Notes: generated by a model from the sequence alone, not told the origin. 64,000 nt of DNA from Carnegiea gigantea (GCA_029747015.1 JAKOGI010000572.1:236501-300500), one strand, 5' to 3'; shown: positions 34,749 to 46,076, counted from the first letter of the stretch. Program-made: numbers and translations.

Positions 34749-36106
34749 TGTTACAGAAAAAAGTTTTAATATTTATAAACCCCAAGTGCAAGGTGTATCG
34801 TTGAGTACTTGGGGTGTCGTCCGCAGGGAATTGTGTTTCCAACTACCAGAGTTCACTAGAGCGTCTCAATCTAGGCGAGATCAACGGTGAAGGAGGGGAA
34901 CTAAACTACGCTACAAACACAGAAACAAGCGACTTGGAGTTGTGATTTTACCAATGGATGAACCAACTAACCAAGACGAGTCCTAACCTACCCGAACCAC
35001 ACTATGAACAAGAGATGGTCGGTTGCACCATCAAAGACCACCCAAGCCCTCTCTCAAGGGTCATGAGCTAGTCTAATTCGAGTAGCCACCTACTTTCGTG
35101 GGGTTAGTCGAATTAGACCACAAAACTAGCAACCCCGGACCTAACTCGATTCGGATACTACTTTCGTATCCCGAACTCGGCTATTCCCTCTCCCACACTA
35201 GCAAATTGACCTCACCTCTCAGCATAAGTCAATCACCCAAAAATATGGATGAAAACCCTCTCAGGCATTTCATCGAACACTTGGCGGGTATGAAGGAAAA
35301 CTCTAGGTTCTAAGCATAGATTGGGTAGGGTTAGGCCTAGTATAAGATTAATTAGCCATCAAGAGGCTAATCACAACCCAATCCAACACAATCTACCAAC
35401 TAAACATCAAAAACGAATCAAAACCTAAACTACCAAATAAGTGCAAGAACACGAAGAACAAAGCAAAGGAAATGAAATAAAATGAATTCAAACAAGTAAA
35501 TGACATAAATTAACAATGGAATTAAACATATGAATCAAACAAAACAAATACAAGAATCAAAATCAACAAAACATAAATAACAAGAACATAAAAACTAGAG
35601 AGATAAAAGAAGAGAAAACTTAGTCTTGAATTGATGAAGAACTTGAAATCCAAAGGTTGAATCCAATGTTACAATCTTCAATCCTAAACTAATCTCCCTT
35701 ATTAACTAAAATCTAACCTAAACTAACTTACAAAATCGCCAGAGCAAAAACCTCGAACGACCGAACGAACGAACTCCCTTTCACGAACGCCCGAACGAAG
35801 CCTTAAATAAAAACCGAGAACCCGACGATCTGGGGAGGTTGCACGACCGTGCCATGTGGCACGGTCAGGCCGTGCCACAATGCTGGCACGGTGGTCCGTC
35901 TCCCCCAGTTTTGCCCCATTTTGCCGGTTTTCGTCGGTTTTCGCTGTTTTGTCCCGTCTTCGTCCCTTCTTGCGACGTTTGCTTGATTTGGAGTTATTTC
36001 CTACAAAATATAAATAAAACAAGGTAAAATTCTATAAATTAAGTTATTATACGAGCAAAAAGTGGGTGAAAGAAGCACGTAAAATGGGTAAATTTACCGT
36101 TCAACA
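34749..36106 (-). repeat. 5' LTR of the gag-only gypsy element
   Basis: 1358 bp, partner of 30433-31788. TATA-like TATTTAAG at 35802-35809 and G-box-like palindrome at 35849-35862 (both minus strand) are in promoter-like order. Confidence 0.93.
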
Positions 36107-36111
36107 GTATA

Positions 36112-36172
36112 CTCCGGGCGTGTGGCCCGTAGAGTTGTGAACTCCGGCGTGTAGCCGTAGAGTTGTTGGTGT
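36112..36172 (+). repeat. Small tandem duplication near the 3' end of the solo LTR
   Basis: Two units of about 30 bp that share ACTCCGG, GCGTGT, GCC and CGTAGAGTTGT. The site is directly next to the nested gypsy target duplication. Confidence 0.5.
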
Positions 36173-37501
36173 TATTTAGTACCTTTATGTATTGCAGGGT
36201 TTTAATGTAAGGCTTTTAGCCTGGAAACGGTCAGTTTTCAGGAAAAACTCTATCCGTTTCTTCCTAGAAATTGAGAAAATCCTAACATTTCTAGCCCTAG
36301 GGTTAAACTCAAGACCCAATTATGTTATAGTGGCTTAAGTTTTAAATATTAAGTCTCAATAGATTATGTTTCAAATAGGTTTAAGCAAGTTGCCTTAACA
36401 GTCTTTCCTCAGGGGAAAGCTGTGGCGTGTAACACGACCCGCCGGAGGTCGGGGGTGTTACAACTTAAATAATGAATATGGTTAAATTTAAATAACTGAC
36501 AAGGTAGTGAAACTTAATTATTTATGTTTTCACAAGTTCGATTACAAGTCCGTACCGTTAGTGACATGATAATGTGACCTGAATATGATGTTTAGTAATT
36601 ACGTACAAGTTAAATTACAAGTAATGATGGTTAGTAATATGTACACAATGACATATGTGGAGGTACATATTTCAGTATGTTGCTAAAAATAATTTAGTTG
36701 TGTAAAGTGTTGACATGTTTGCAAAGTTAAAGAAGTAAAATTAGATTGAATGTGATGGTGAATCATGAAATTAGTCATCATGTCATAATATGCTATGTAA
36801 ATAAATTTAGTAATTCAAAATGTTTGAAATGCTTTGTTATAAGTGTTTAGTAAATTTTTATGTGCATATTATTTTGTTAGTTATAAGTGTTGAAATTATT
36901 AATTTGAAATGCTTTGTAAATAAATTTAGTAATTCAAAATGTTATTTATGAGTTAGTTTTTATGTTAATATATAAGATAATTAATATGACTACATTTTAA
37001 TTTATTTGACATTTTAGTTAAAACCTATTATGTTTTCACATGTTAATGTATAGAATATGTGAATATTTTATATGATAATATGAATGTCAATAAATAAATA
37101 TCATGTGACTATGTTTTGAGTAAGTTGGTACAATTTTAAATTAAATTATGGTTAGGCATGTCAGTAAATTTGTGCTAGTAACATTAAAATGAATTAAAAT
37201 ATGTGAATATGTTTTTAAGTCTTCGCATTAATAATTGTAATTTTGACGTAAATTGGAAAAAAATAAATAAAATTTATGGAGTGGGAATGAGTATGACTTG
37301 TTAGTAGTATGCATAATTTCAAAACGTGGGTGTGACATGTTAAATTTAATTATTTATGTTTTCACAAGTTAGATTACAAGTATGTACTTTTAGTGACATG
37401 TTAGTTAAAATTTATTATGTTTTTATGTTAGATGTATAAAAGACGTTCATATTTTAATTAATACGATTAATATATTTGTAGGTCGTAAGTTTATTTCGAT
37501 T

Positions 37502-38758
37502 ATGGATCCAAGCATCTCCCCATCATTTACTAGTTTACTTGAGGGAGGCGATTCACCCCAAGTTGGGATGAATAGTAACTCTCCCATTAACCCAAGTAAT
37601 CCCTACTTGTCTTACCCCTCGTATCCACCACCTAACTACAACCAACACATGTACCAACCATATTATCCACCACAACCCCACTTCAGGAATCCAAGTGGTT
37701 GCTATGGTCAAAACCCTCGTAACTGTCCTCCACCTTATTACCCCCCACCACATAATAATCTGCACAATATGCATCACAGTGAGTACCCATATTACCCTCC
37801 CTACTATCCTCCACCACATACCACCCCGAATTACTTTTCTACAGGGAGCAATTCTACCCCTTCATCTACGCCAACCGGGGCAATGCTCGGGTTAGGAAAT
37901 TCTGAGACTGATATTGGCCCAAGTACTGAAGGGGATGTGGAGGAAGTACACGGGGTTGCAAGTGTCGGTGCAAAGAAGTGGACAGTTGAAGAGGATCAAC
38001 GGCTAATACGTGCTTGGATTAACGTAGGCACGGACGCCGTTATCGAGAATGATCAGAAGAAGTCTGGCTTCTGGGCTAGGGTGGCCTCTAATTTCAATGA
38101 CCACCATCCATAAGGAGCCTCACCTCGTTCTTAGAAGACGCTGAATGGCCGATGGGGTCGATGCTCCCCGCTCGTCAGTAAATGGGCGGGTATTATGTTA
38201 GAGGTTGAGCGTATCAACCAAAGTGGATAGAACGAGGTTATGATTCTGGAGGCAGCACATAAGTTGTACAAAGAACGTATGGGGAAGAAGTTCGACCTAG
38301 AGCACTGATATGAGCTGCTTAGAGACCAACCAAAATGGAGGGTTATATGTGACCCACCAAAGTTAGGGTCAGGATCTTCCAAAAGGTCCCATCCCAACAC
38401 CGAAGAGGCAGGAGAGGAAGGGGCCGGTGGGAGTGAAAGACTCGAGGGGAGAAAAGTAGCAAAGAGAAGGCTAAAGCAAAAGGCAAATACCACTGTCGTT
38501 GATTTAGTCACAACTAAGTTGCATGACTTGCACAGTAACAGTAGTGATATGAATGAAATGTTCAAAGATTATATCATACTAGCAAGAGAAGAAAAGGCAC
38601 AGAAGATGATGATGAGGGAAGAAAAGCTGAGGGTCCAAGAGGATAGAATAATGATGATGGACACCTTAATGTTGAGTCCTAAACAAGCAGCGTATTATGA
38701 GGAAAGAAGAGCACATATCATGAGAAGGAGATCACGACAATCATCATCATCTCAGTAA
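37502..38758 (+). pseudogene. Harbinger ORF1, Myb/SANT-like protein with stop codons
   Basis: One 418-codon frame without frameshifts. The N-terminal 120 residues are Pro/Tyr/Asn-rich (YYPPPH repeats), residues 159-204 form a Myb/SANT-like domain (KKWTVEEDQRLIRAWINVG ... FWARVASNF), and the C-terminal third is a charged helical region (REEKAQKMMMREEKLR) like the NAM-associated tail of plant Harbinger ORF1 proteins. Four in-frame stops occur at 38111-38113, 38132-38134, 38228-38230 and 38306-38308. In PIF/Harbinger elements ORF1 binds DNA and the transposase and is needed for transposition. It lies 230 bp upstream of the transposase on the same strand. Confidence 0.85.
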
Positions 38759-38989
38759 TATGTCTCCCCTCCCCCATCGTTACATAGATTATAAGAACAA
38801 TGTTGCTCAAATGAAGTTCGAAAATTGTAGTATGTAACTTTATTTTAACATGTATTGTATGAGGTATGATTTGGTGTAATCATCTTATGATATTAATTTA
38901 TGAAATTGATATGTCTTTGTTGTTTAATCAAATTATTACTCTTCTATACTTTAACACTTTTGTACATAATCTTACACAGGATATTTGTA

Positions 38990-40354
38990 ATGGATAATTT
39001 TAATGTTGAGAAGTTGCCTTGTGAGGAAGATTCATCCTCGTCATCCTCCTCATCTTCATCAGATACTGATATCATGGTAATGGGCGCTTTTCTCCAACAT
39101 CAGCAACAACTTCAACAGGATATGGTCGCCCTTTTCCAACTTATTGAACCAGCAAGGGAGTTGACGCATTCGGCATCTAGGCCTCAGGTAAAGAAGAGAT
39201 TTATTAAGAGGAATAGAAAAGCTGCGCACAACCGCTTATACAAAGATTACTTCGCCGAAGATTCACTGTACAATGATCATCATTTTCATCGCAGATTTTG
39301 AATGCGGAAGCACTTATTTCTCCGCATTGTGGGAGCACTTGACCATCATTCAGAGTACTTCCAAGTTAGATATGATGCGGCTGGAAAACGCGGGTTGACA
39401 CCATTAACCAAGTATACCGCAGCCATGCGAATGCTTGCCCATGGTATAGCGGCCGACTGCGTTGATGAGCACTTGAAGATTGGTGCGAGCACCGCAATGG
39501 AATGCATGAAGAAGTTCGCCTTAGGCATCATTGAGCTTTTCGGGGAAGAGTATTTGAGAAAACCCAATCAAGCTGATATTGATTGCTTGCTACAGGTTGC
39601 TGAAGCCCATGACTTTCCCGGTATACTGGGAAGCATAGATTGCATGGACTGGGAATGGAAGAATTGTCCGACGGCTTGGAAGGCATCATTTCAAAGGCAA
39701 ATTTATAAGGTGCCAACTATTATTCTTGAAACTGTTGCATCATACGACCTTTAGATATGGCATGCATTCTTCGGGTTGCCTAGAAGTCTCAATGATATAA
39801 ATGTCCTTGACCGCTCACCGGTTTTTCAAGAGTTTTATGCTGATCGGACTCCGAAATGTGAATATGTCGTCAATGGACATCAGTACAATATAGGATATTA
39901 TCTTTCAGATGGAATTTATACGAAGTGGGTGATATTTGTTAAAACTATCCCTCTTCCCCAAGAGCCGAAGAATAAACTCTTCGCAGAACGTCAGGAGTCG
40001 GTTAGGAAGGACGTTGAACGAGCATTTGGTGTGTTACAAGCTCGATTTGCCATTGTACGAGGCCCCGCTCGCCTGATGGATCAAAGAAAAATTGGTATTA
40101 TTATGAGAGCATATGTGATACACCATAACATGATTGTTGAGGACGAATGGGACAACTACGAGCTTGCATTTGACTACGACGTTGTGGACGGAACTGTCCC
40201 GTAGCCGATTGTTAACCACGCCCACCATCCATGCTATGATACGTACTTTCAACGGTCATGCCAAGTTCGCAACTCTGACACACATGCAGCTGTCCAAACG
40301 GACTTGATTGAGGAGATATGGAAGCGAAATTCGGGCCCGCGGCGAAGAGGATAA
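38990..40354 (+). pseudogene. Harbinger transposase (DDE_Tnp_4 type) with three stop codons
   Basis: A single frame of 454 codons from the ATG at 38990. It has an acidic Ser-rich N-terminus (DSSSSSSSSSSD), a basic patch and the helix-turn-helix region (about residues 105-170), and then the catalytic core. The DDE residues are visible: Asp in GSIDCMDWEW, Asp in SLNDINVLD, and Glu in ERAFGVLQARF. In-frame stops are at 39299-39301 (TGA), 39752-39754 (TAG) and 40202-40204 (TAG); the family C-terminus continues past the last to TAA at 40352-40354. There are no frameshifts, and each stop is one transition away from a sense codon (CGA, TGG or CAG). The protein would cut and paste the element at TAA-like targets; this copy is dead. 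Confidence 0.92.
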
Positions 40355-40511
40355 TTAAATTATCGTCATATTGTAATTTTTTTTAATTGTTCACCTATTG
40401 TAATATTTTATTCATCAATCAATGTATCTTTTTTTTAATCATTGACCTATTGTAATTTTTACATTCCACCATGTCTAATTTTTTTTAATTAATAATCCTC
40501 TGTTATTAACT

Positions 40512-40905
40512 TATTATGTGCAAATTATTTTCCACATAAATAACACACCTACATAAGAAAACAAAACAAAAAATATTTTTGACTCGGTGCATTCAAGCAC
40601 GTGTAACTTTTTTTTTTATATCCATACTATTTTTAAAAAAATAAAATATAATGCATCTTTAAATAATTGTATTATTAAAATATTATGTGTAAATTATTTT
40701 TCACATAAATAATAAAGCTAAATGACAAAACAAAATAAAAAGTATTTCTTAAATTGTTACATTCAAGCATGTCTAATATATTTTTAATTTCAGACTCCTT
40801 TTTTTTTAACAAAATGCGTCTTTAAATAATTGAGTTTTGAAATTATTATGTGCAAATTATTTTGCATATAAATAATAAACCTAAATGACAAAACAAAAGA
40901 TAAAA
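40512..40905 (+). repeat. Tandem repeat of about 165 bp in the Harbinger 3' region
   Basis: TATTATGTGCAAATTATTTT starts units at 40512, 40681 and 40844. Shared landmarks include CATAAATAA, ATTCAAGCAYGTSTAA and ATGCATCTTTAAATAATTG. About 2.4 units. Related sequence also occurs at 26690-26880 in the 5' part of the element. Confidence 0.75.
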
Positions 40906-40930
40906 ACAAAACTAATAAAATATGATTTCA

Positions 40931-41253
40931 TGTGGGGTCTATAGATATTATTTTATTTGGTGAGCCAAAGTGGTGAGCCTTGCATTGGAGAGAGTGAGGA
41001 TTGTGAGCTAAAAAGTTGGAGAGAGAAATGATGTGGCAGTGGTAGGCTCCCACTGGTAAGCCAAATTTTGGGCTCGCCATTGCGATTGCTCTAAGAGCAT
41101 TCCCAGCCGTGAGCCAATTTTTTGGCTCACGGGGGCCCTACCATTGCCACATCAATGTTCTCTCCAACTTTTTTATCTCACAATCCTCACTCTCTCCAAT
41201 GCAAGGCTCACCACTTTGGCTCATCAAATAAAATAATATCAATGGACCCCACA
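40931..41253. repeat. Large palindrome formed by two abutting Harbinger ends
   Basis: The right end of the first Harbinger (40931-41091) and the left end of the second (41095-41253) are inverted copies, about 80% alike by eye over about 160 bp, separated only by TAA (41092-41094). Shared text includes CACAATCCTCACTCTCTCC and AATGCAAGGCTCACC. Confidence 0.85.
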
Positions 41254-41842
41254 CCTAACCGTACTTAATTGTTTTAGGTTTTTATATTTTGGTTGGTTGT
41301 TTGGGTTTTTTATGCTCGGAAAAAAATAATATGTACGTAATAAATTGGTAACACAACTAATTGGGTGTCATAATCTTTTTTAACATAACACAAGAAATTG
41401 GTTGTCTGATTAATTAGGCTTCCATATTTCCTCAATATTTGAACAAATTTTTTAAAAAAATTAAAAATTTTTAAAAACCCAAAAAAAAATTTTTTTTGTG
41501 TTGAAGAAAAAAATAAAAATTATACAACAAAACCAATAGAAAAAAAGGAAAAACAAAAAAAATGAAAACTCAATAAAAAATTTTAAAAACAAAAATAAGA
41601 AAAACCCAAAAAAATCAAAAAGACAAAAAAGATAAACTAATAAGAATTTTAAAAAACAAAACAAATGAAAAAAAGGAAAAAACAAAAAAAAAAAACGGAA
41701 AATGGGCCACGGGCTGGCTCACGCTGGTGAGCCGCTCGGCGGGCCTTGGCTTGCGGGCCATCCGTTGGACTTCTTCACCAGTCTTGCGCGCTCGCCAGCT
41801 CAGCCCAAAATTCCGCAAGCCACCGCGCTGGACTTGCTCTAA
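41092..41842. mobile_element. Non-autonomous Harbinger element (MITE-like)
   Basis: 745 bp, from GAGCATTCCCAGCC at 41095 to GACTTGCTC at 41839 (reverse complement GAGCAAGTCC), flanked by TAA at 41092-41094 and 41840-41842. No transposase. The left end is homologous to the right end of the neighbouring Harbinger; the right end is GC-rich. The middle (41453-41700) is A-rich low complexity and gives Phe/Lys-rich ORFs that are not genes. Confidence 0.85.
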
Positions 41843-42326
41843 TGAAGTTGAATCTATGAAATGATGGGAATCTACACAATGAAGAAAATGAAACACTATG
41901 TAGGATAGATCAAAAAAACCTAGAACCTCTAGGTCCTCTACCCTTGCGCTGATGATTGGCCGTTTGGCTGTATTGGCATGGCTGCTCACTGTACATAATG
42001 AACGAAAACTTAATTAGAAACCAGTTGTACCAAACGCGTTTTTTAAAAAAAAAATAATAACCAAAAAAAAAAACTAAAGCTAACCCCGAAATGCTCTAGC
42101 AAAGTTTAACTCACATCCAGAGCTTTGGCCAAATTATCGTGTAATGATGGGAATAGGTTCTCAACTTCAAAACGAAACCTGAATTCCTCTCATATGGCAA
42201 TTTTTGCACAATAATCGAAACATTAAAAACTGTTGGAATAATAATTTTCGAAACAAATTGAATGAAGAAATGAAATAACAGTCATAATTTTTTTTTTTTT
42301 GGTAACATCGGTACAGAAATCCTACA
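41843..42326. other. Intergenic stretch without supported features
   Basis: A/T-rich, with several A and T homopolymers (42040-42070, 42290-42300). No gene, RNA or transposon end recognised. Confidence 0.4.
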
Positions 42327-42658
42327 TAAACCTGGTAAAATTGACTCGAGACCTAAAACCCAAACCGAATGATCCGGACCTATACCTGACCTGACATCTG
42401 AAACATGCTCTTCCGAAAGTGAACTCGAAATTCGAATTGACCTGAACCGAACCATACTCAATCCGAAATTTTCTACAAAGCTGTTTATTTTTGCATAAAA
42501 ACATATTAGACCAAAAATCAATTGACTCGAAGTCGACCTGAACGGAAGTTCACCCAATCCAAATCAAACCGACTGAAAATATCACTAAACCTGAAATATG
42601 ACCTGAATCAAACTGAACTTGATCCATACCCAATCGAATGACTCATTTATCAGATCTA
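42327..42658. mobile_element. hAT-like MITE copy 1
   Basis: Ends TAAACCTGGTAAAATTGAC and, reverse-complemented, TAGATCTGATAAATGAG. The interior is rich in ACCTGAACC/GACTCGA text and is homologous to 43239-43593. The left end matches the terminal sequence of the 1.15-kb hAT-like element at 20942 (TAGACCTGGTAAAAATTG). The 8-bp flanks match only 5 of 8. Confidence 0.6.
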
Positions 42659-42987
42659 ATAGTAAATAATTGATCAACTACCTCTACAACATGTGCACAA
42701 CATCCATATTCCTCCTTTTTCAATCACGTATCCCCTCCCTCCCCAAACCCCCTCCCCCAAAAAACCCAAAAAAATAATATTAGCAAATTCTAAAGAACTT
42801 CAAAATGAGAACCTTAGTTCCCATCCTGACAAGGGACACCAGCACCGAAAACCTGTGCTAGATCCTCATGCGCCCAAAATTTGGTCATCTCAAGTGAATG
42901 TGAAATTTGGGTTAGGAGGGCAGCGTTGTTTGCCTAATTTAGAGAGAGTGAGAAAGACTGGGGTGTCTTTTTTGGCCGGCTGGGGGC

Positions 42988-43007
42988 GGGGGGGGGGGGG
43001 GGGGGGG
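42988..43007 (+). repeat. Poly-G run of 20 bases
   Basis: Uninterrupted 20 G, preceded by GGGGGC. Could fold as G-quadruplex and is prone to length errors in sequencing. Confidence 0.8.
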
Positions 43008-43238
43008 ATGGCGAGGGCGGGAGGGTTATAGTGAACGTGGGCAGCCAACTAACCGTCCTCCGCATAAGCGCTGCAACTGTAATCATGAAATTTAAAATCC
43101 GTGGCAATGACAGAGATGGCAGGATTGTGCACATGAGAAGTCAATGAAAAAAATTAACAGATGAGATGCAGCACGGGATTAGATCAACAGTAGTCAAATA
43201 AACTCAGCCCCTAAAATTAAGGGAAGAAGAGTCCAACG

Positions 43239-43593
43239 TAGAATTGATAAAAGTGATCCGAGATTCAAAATATAAACTGAACAAGTAGACCTGACAAAAC
43301 TGATCCGATATTCAAAACCTAAACTGAACGACCGGAACCCATACTCGACCCGAAATCCGAAAGTAGACCCAAAAAGCCAATTGACCTAAACCAAACCATA
43401 GCCGATCCAAAATTTTCTACAAAATTACTTATGTTTGTGCGATAAGCTTATTAGATCAAAAATCGACTGACCCCAACCGACATTTATCGGATCTAAATCG
43501 AACTAATTTGAAATATCACTTAACCCAAAATATAACACAACCCAAACTTAACTCAACTCACACCCAAATCGAATAATCCATTTGTCAGATCTA
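43239..43593. mobile_element. hAT-like MITE copy 2 with a 47-bp duplicated end
   Basis: Homologous to 42327-42658. The left terminal segment occurs twice in tandem (43238-43284 and 43285-43331; TAGAATTGATAAAAG and TAGACCTGACAAAAC). The right end reads TAGATCTGACAAATGG on the other strand. No target duplication recognised. Confidence 0.55.
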
Positions 43594-43601
43594 ATCAAAT
43601 A

Positions 43602-44956
43602 GATTCCCTTTATGGTAGTAATAGATGCATTAAAAAAAGCTCAATAGATGCTTGACAACGATTGATAACTTCAACTTCTTACTAAACAGGGGCGAAAAAC
43701 TAATATGCTGCCGTGAGAGAGTCGACTGCTTACCTCGCTCATTTTGGTTCATAGGAAGGGGCGTCACATTATACGTAAGCAAATTCCACAATTTTGTAAC
43801 CTCCACAATACAAGTCCCTTCATTTGCTTCACTTGAATCACGCCAAGTACAGGCCCATGCGAACAAAAACGGGAAAAAGGTACCGAGAGATAAAAAGGGA
43901 GAAGAGGAGAGAGAACACAACAACAGCTCGGGAGCTGGCCGTAGAGAGCAACAGCAGGAGTAAACTATCCCCTCCATAAAAGAGGAAGATAAATAACAGA
44001 ACATGGCCATGCAGGGGGATACAGACGACAGTGCAGATATTAAAGGAAACAGCCACTTTTACCCCCTGAGCCTTTTTTGAAATAACTTTTTAACCCCTCA
44101 TCTATTGATAATAATTTTTAGGTACCTTCAGAAACTTGTTTTAGTTTTTTTACCACCCTTCACCTTTTTTTCTTTTAAACAAAAACTCTTCGAAATTGCA
44201 GAAGTGGTCCCTATATTGGATAAAATTTGCAAATAAACTCTTTTTAGGAAATATGCTTGTTCTTTAACGATTTAATTTCTTATAATGACTTTACTGGTAC
44301 TAATTATCACAAGCTACTACTTATTTCTTAGATATTATACTTTCTATAATTATAGGCCCACCATGCTTAACAAAATAGTTAAAACTTAATTAAAGAGTTT
44401 TAACCATTACCTGCACTTAGTCGGCGCTAGATTCCAACATTCCTCTAACTTTCCGTTTACAGAGATTGATAATCTCAACCATACTTTCTTTAGATCAGGC
44501 ACAGCACAGATCCGTTTCGTTTCCTATCTCGAACCGTAATCACTAATCAAGTTCTTTATATTTTTAAAGGATAGTGGGATTTTAATTAAGAACTTATAAT
44601 GTTTAAGATATAAGGTTCAATGGGACAATTGGATAAGTTCCCTACTGGAAACTTCTTTTATTGAAAGTTTGAAGGTAGAAATATTACAATGGAATTTTGA
44701 AGATAGACTTAAGATCATTAAAGAAGCTTGCTCATAGAGAAATGGAGAATCCCGACTTCCCTTGTGCTCAAGAATACTCAAATGACTGTGTCCCTTTTCA
44801 GCACTCGACCTCTGAGGGTTGGGAGTACATAGGATGTCTTAGTGGTTATAGTACACAATAATTTTTCACATGACTATAGTACACACTTATGGTTATAGCA
44901 CACTGCTTTATTTTACAGATCAGAAACTTGTGAAAATAGTATCATAATGGGGTAGC
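43602..44956. other. Stretch left of the pararetrovirus, possible viral intergenic region
   Basis: 43602-44050 shows no supported feature. From about 44400 to 44985 the minus strand follows the last viral ORF and includes an AATAAA signal (44657-44662). This may be part of the viral non-coding region, but no boundary can be set. Near 44050-44190 are C-rich phrases in the style of decayed transposon ends. Confidence 0.35.
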
Positions 44957-44987
44957 CACTTTTCAGAGTTTTTTAATAATAACAAGA

Positions 44988-46076
44988 CTAGTCATCATTA
45001 TTAAGATTCTGCATACTTTCATTTCTAATTATATCTTCCAAATCATCATTATCTGGATAATCATCGAAATCTTTATTAAGTTGCTTAAGATGCACTGGAT
45101 CCCACTTTTTAAATAATTCAAGAAGATATTTCTTTCCTTTTGTTGATAAGAATTTTTCAACTCCAACATCAAAGAGATAATCAAAAATATCTTTAAATAC
45201 TGCTTCTTCCACCTTCATGTGCTCTTTAAATTCATTACAATAGGCGAATATAGTGTTTCCACAATGCATTAATGTCTTTTCCTTTTCAATTAATGTCCAA
45301 CACTGATGATGAATGTTGAAAAATTCAATGGCTCTTGCTAAAGGTAGATCAATAACTAGATGCACTGGTAGTTCAGAAATTCATTCCTGTCGTTGATCAT
45401 CAAGATCGTTGTAATCAACGATCTGAATAAGATAATAGGCTGGCTTGACTTTTCATTTTCCTATTCAATTAGTGCGCTATACACTTCCAATTTTAGGCAT
45501 CTTTGAACTGGAACTTTTGTTGGACCATTAGAAGATGCAAGAATCCAAAGGATTCCTCAGAACCTGTAGTGCTGAAATTTTATTAGTTTTGAGAAAAATG
45601 AAAATTTTGGATTTGGGATTTCTATGAAGTAAAATATCACCCCGTATTCCGAGGCTTTAATGATGTGTCATTTGGAGAGATTGAATTTGTTGGAAAACTA
45701 ACACCACCAACTTCAGACTTATCGAAAAAGTAGATAGTTGTACCCCAAGACTCCCAGATATCATGGGAATAATGATGATAAAAATCAATGCAAGCTGCGC
45801 ATCACTCATTGAACCATTTTTCTTGAATATGAGAACTTATTTTTCCTGGATATCATAAGGACACTGAAGGTAATTAACTTGTAACTCTAGAAGGGAAAAT
45901 CTTTGTACTAAGAGGTAGGCTGTAGATAGCAGATCAAAACATGATCTACTTTTTGTATAGAATTCCAGATTATCAATAAGGACTTTACCATAAGGGGTAA
46001 CCCGTTCTAGTAGGAATGGCATTTCGTTAATGATTTTCTCTTTTTCTGACAGGAGGTCGGTTGTGATAATTACCAT
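44988..46076 (-). pseudogene. Last viral ORF (inclusion body / transactivator position)
   Basis: Two longer open pieces remain: 45837-46076 (79 codons) and 44988-45365 (125 codons, acidic C-terminus), joined by sequence with several stops and frame changes. In Caulimoviridae the ORF after RNase H encodes the translational transactivator that forms the viral factory. I assign it by position; I do not see a diagnostic motif. Confidence 0.55.

Larger units (their letters stand above)
30428..36111 (-). mobile_element. Non-autonomous Ty3/gypsy element, gag only (TR-GAG type), minus strand
   Basis: Complete element: LTRs 30433-31788 (1356 bp) and 34749-36106 (1358 bp), perfect target duplication GTATA (30428-30432, 36107-36111), a perfect tRNA-Asp primer site and a purine tract (complement of CACCCCCACACC, 31789-31800). 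The interior is 2.96 kb and encodes one gag-like ORF of 482 codons; no protease, RT or integrase is visible. I count about 30 LTR differences (2.2%), so it is younger than the plus-strand gag-protease element and older than the first copia. The intact ORF and matched ends suggest it was moved recently in trans by an autonomous relative not present in the window. Confidence 0.93.
26884..36467 (+). mobile_element. Solo LTR of a Ty3/gypsy (Tekay/Del-like) element, interrupted
   Basis: Begins TGTGAGACCCGC at 26889 and ends GGTCGGGGGTGTTACA at 36462. The flanks GCTTA (26884-26888) and ACTTA (36463-36467) match at 4 of 5 positions. I found only one copy of the terminal sequences and no primer site, gag or pol outside the nested element, so this is a solo LTR of about 3.9 kb once the insertion 30433-36106 is removed. 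Very long LTRs with this start and end fit the chromoviral Tekay/Del group (inference). A CT-rich stretch (27311-27500), a TATAAAT box (27702-27708) and leader-like sequence mark the presumed promoter region. It contains a long 60-bp tandem array. Confidence 0.72.
25498..41094 (+). mobile_element. PIF/Harbinger DNA transposon with nested retrotransposon insertions
   Basis: The ends are GAGCAGATCCAATG at 25501 and, on the other strand, GAGCAATCGCAATG at 41091, flanked by TAA on both sides (25498-25500, 41092-41094), the 3-bp duplication typical of this superfamily. It carries the two usual genes: a Myb/SANT-like ORF1 (37502-38758) and a DDE transposase (38990-40354), both plus strand and both broken by stop codons. 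The element is split by the solo LTR 26889-36462, so its own sequence is about 6 kb. The 5' end is GC-rich. Sequence at 26690-26880 resembles the 3' untranslated region at 40370-40680, so the left part may derive from a deletion derivative. Confidence 0.82.

Noticed and set aside
30433..36106. Idea that this is a full autonomous gypsy element
   Set aside because: The 2.96-kb interior has no protease, RT, RNase H or integrase motif on either strand.
26889..36462. Idea that this is a full-length gypsy element with two LTRs
   Set aside because: The terminal sequences occur once each and no primer site or gag/pol of its own was found; the nested element accounts for the only direct repeats.
41461..41685. 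Phe-rich 74-codon minus-strand ORF
   Set aside because: A-rich low-complexity core of the small Harbinger element.
43652..44056. Overlapping ORFs on both strands (72-126 codons)
   Set aside because: No family features; CT/GA-rich composition keeps several frames open.
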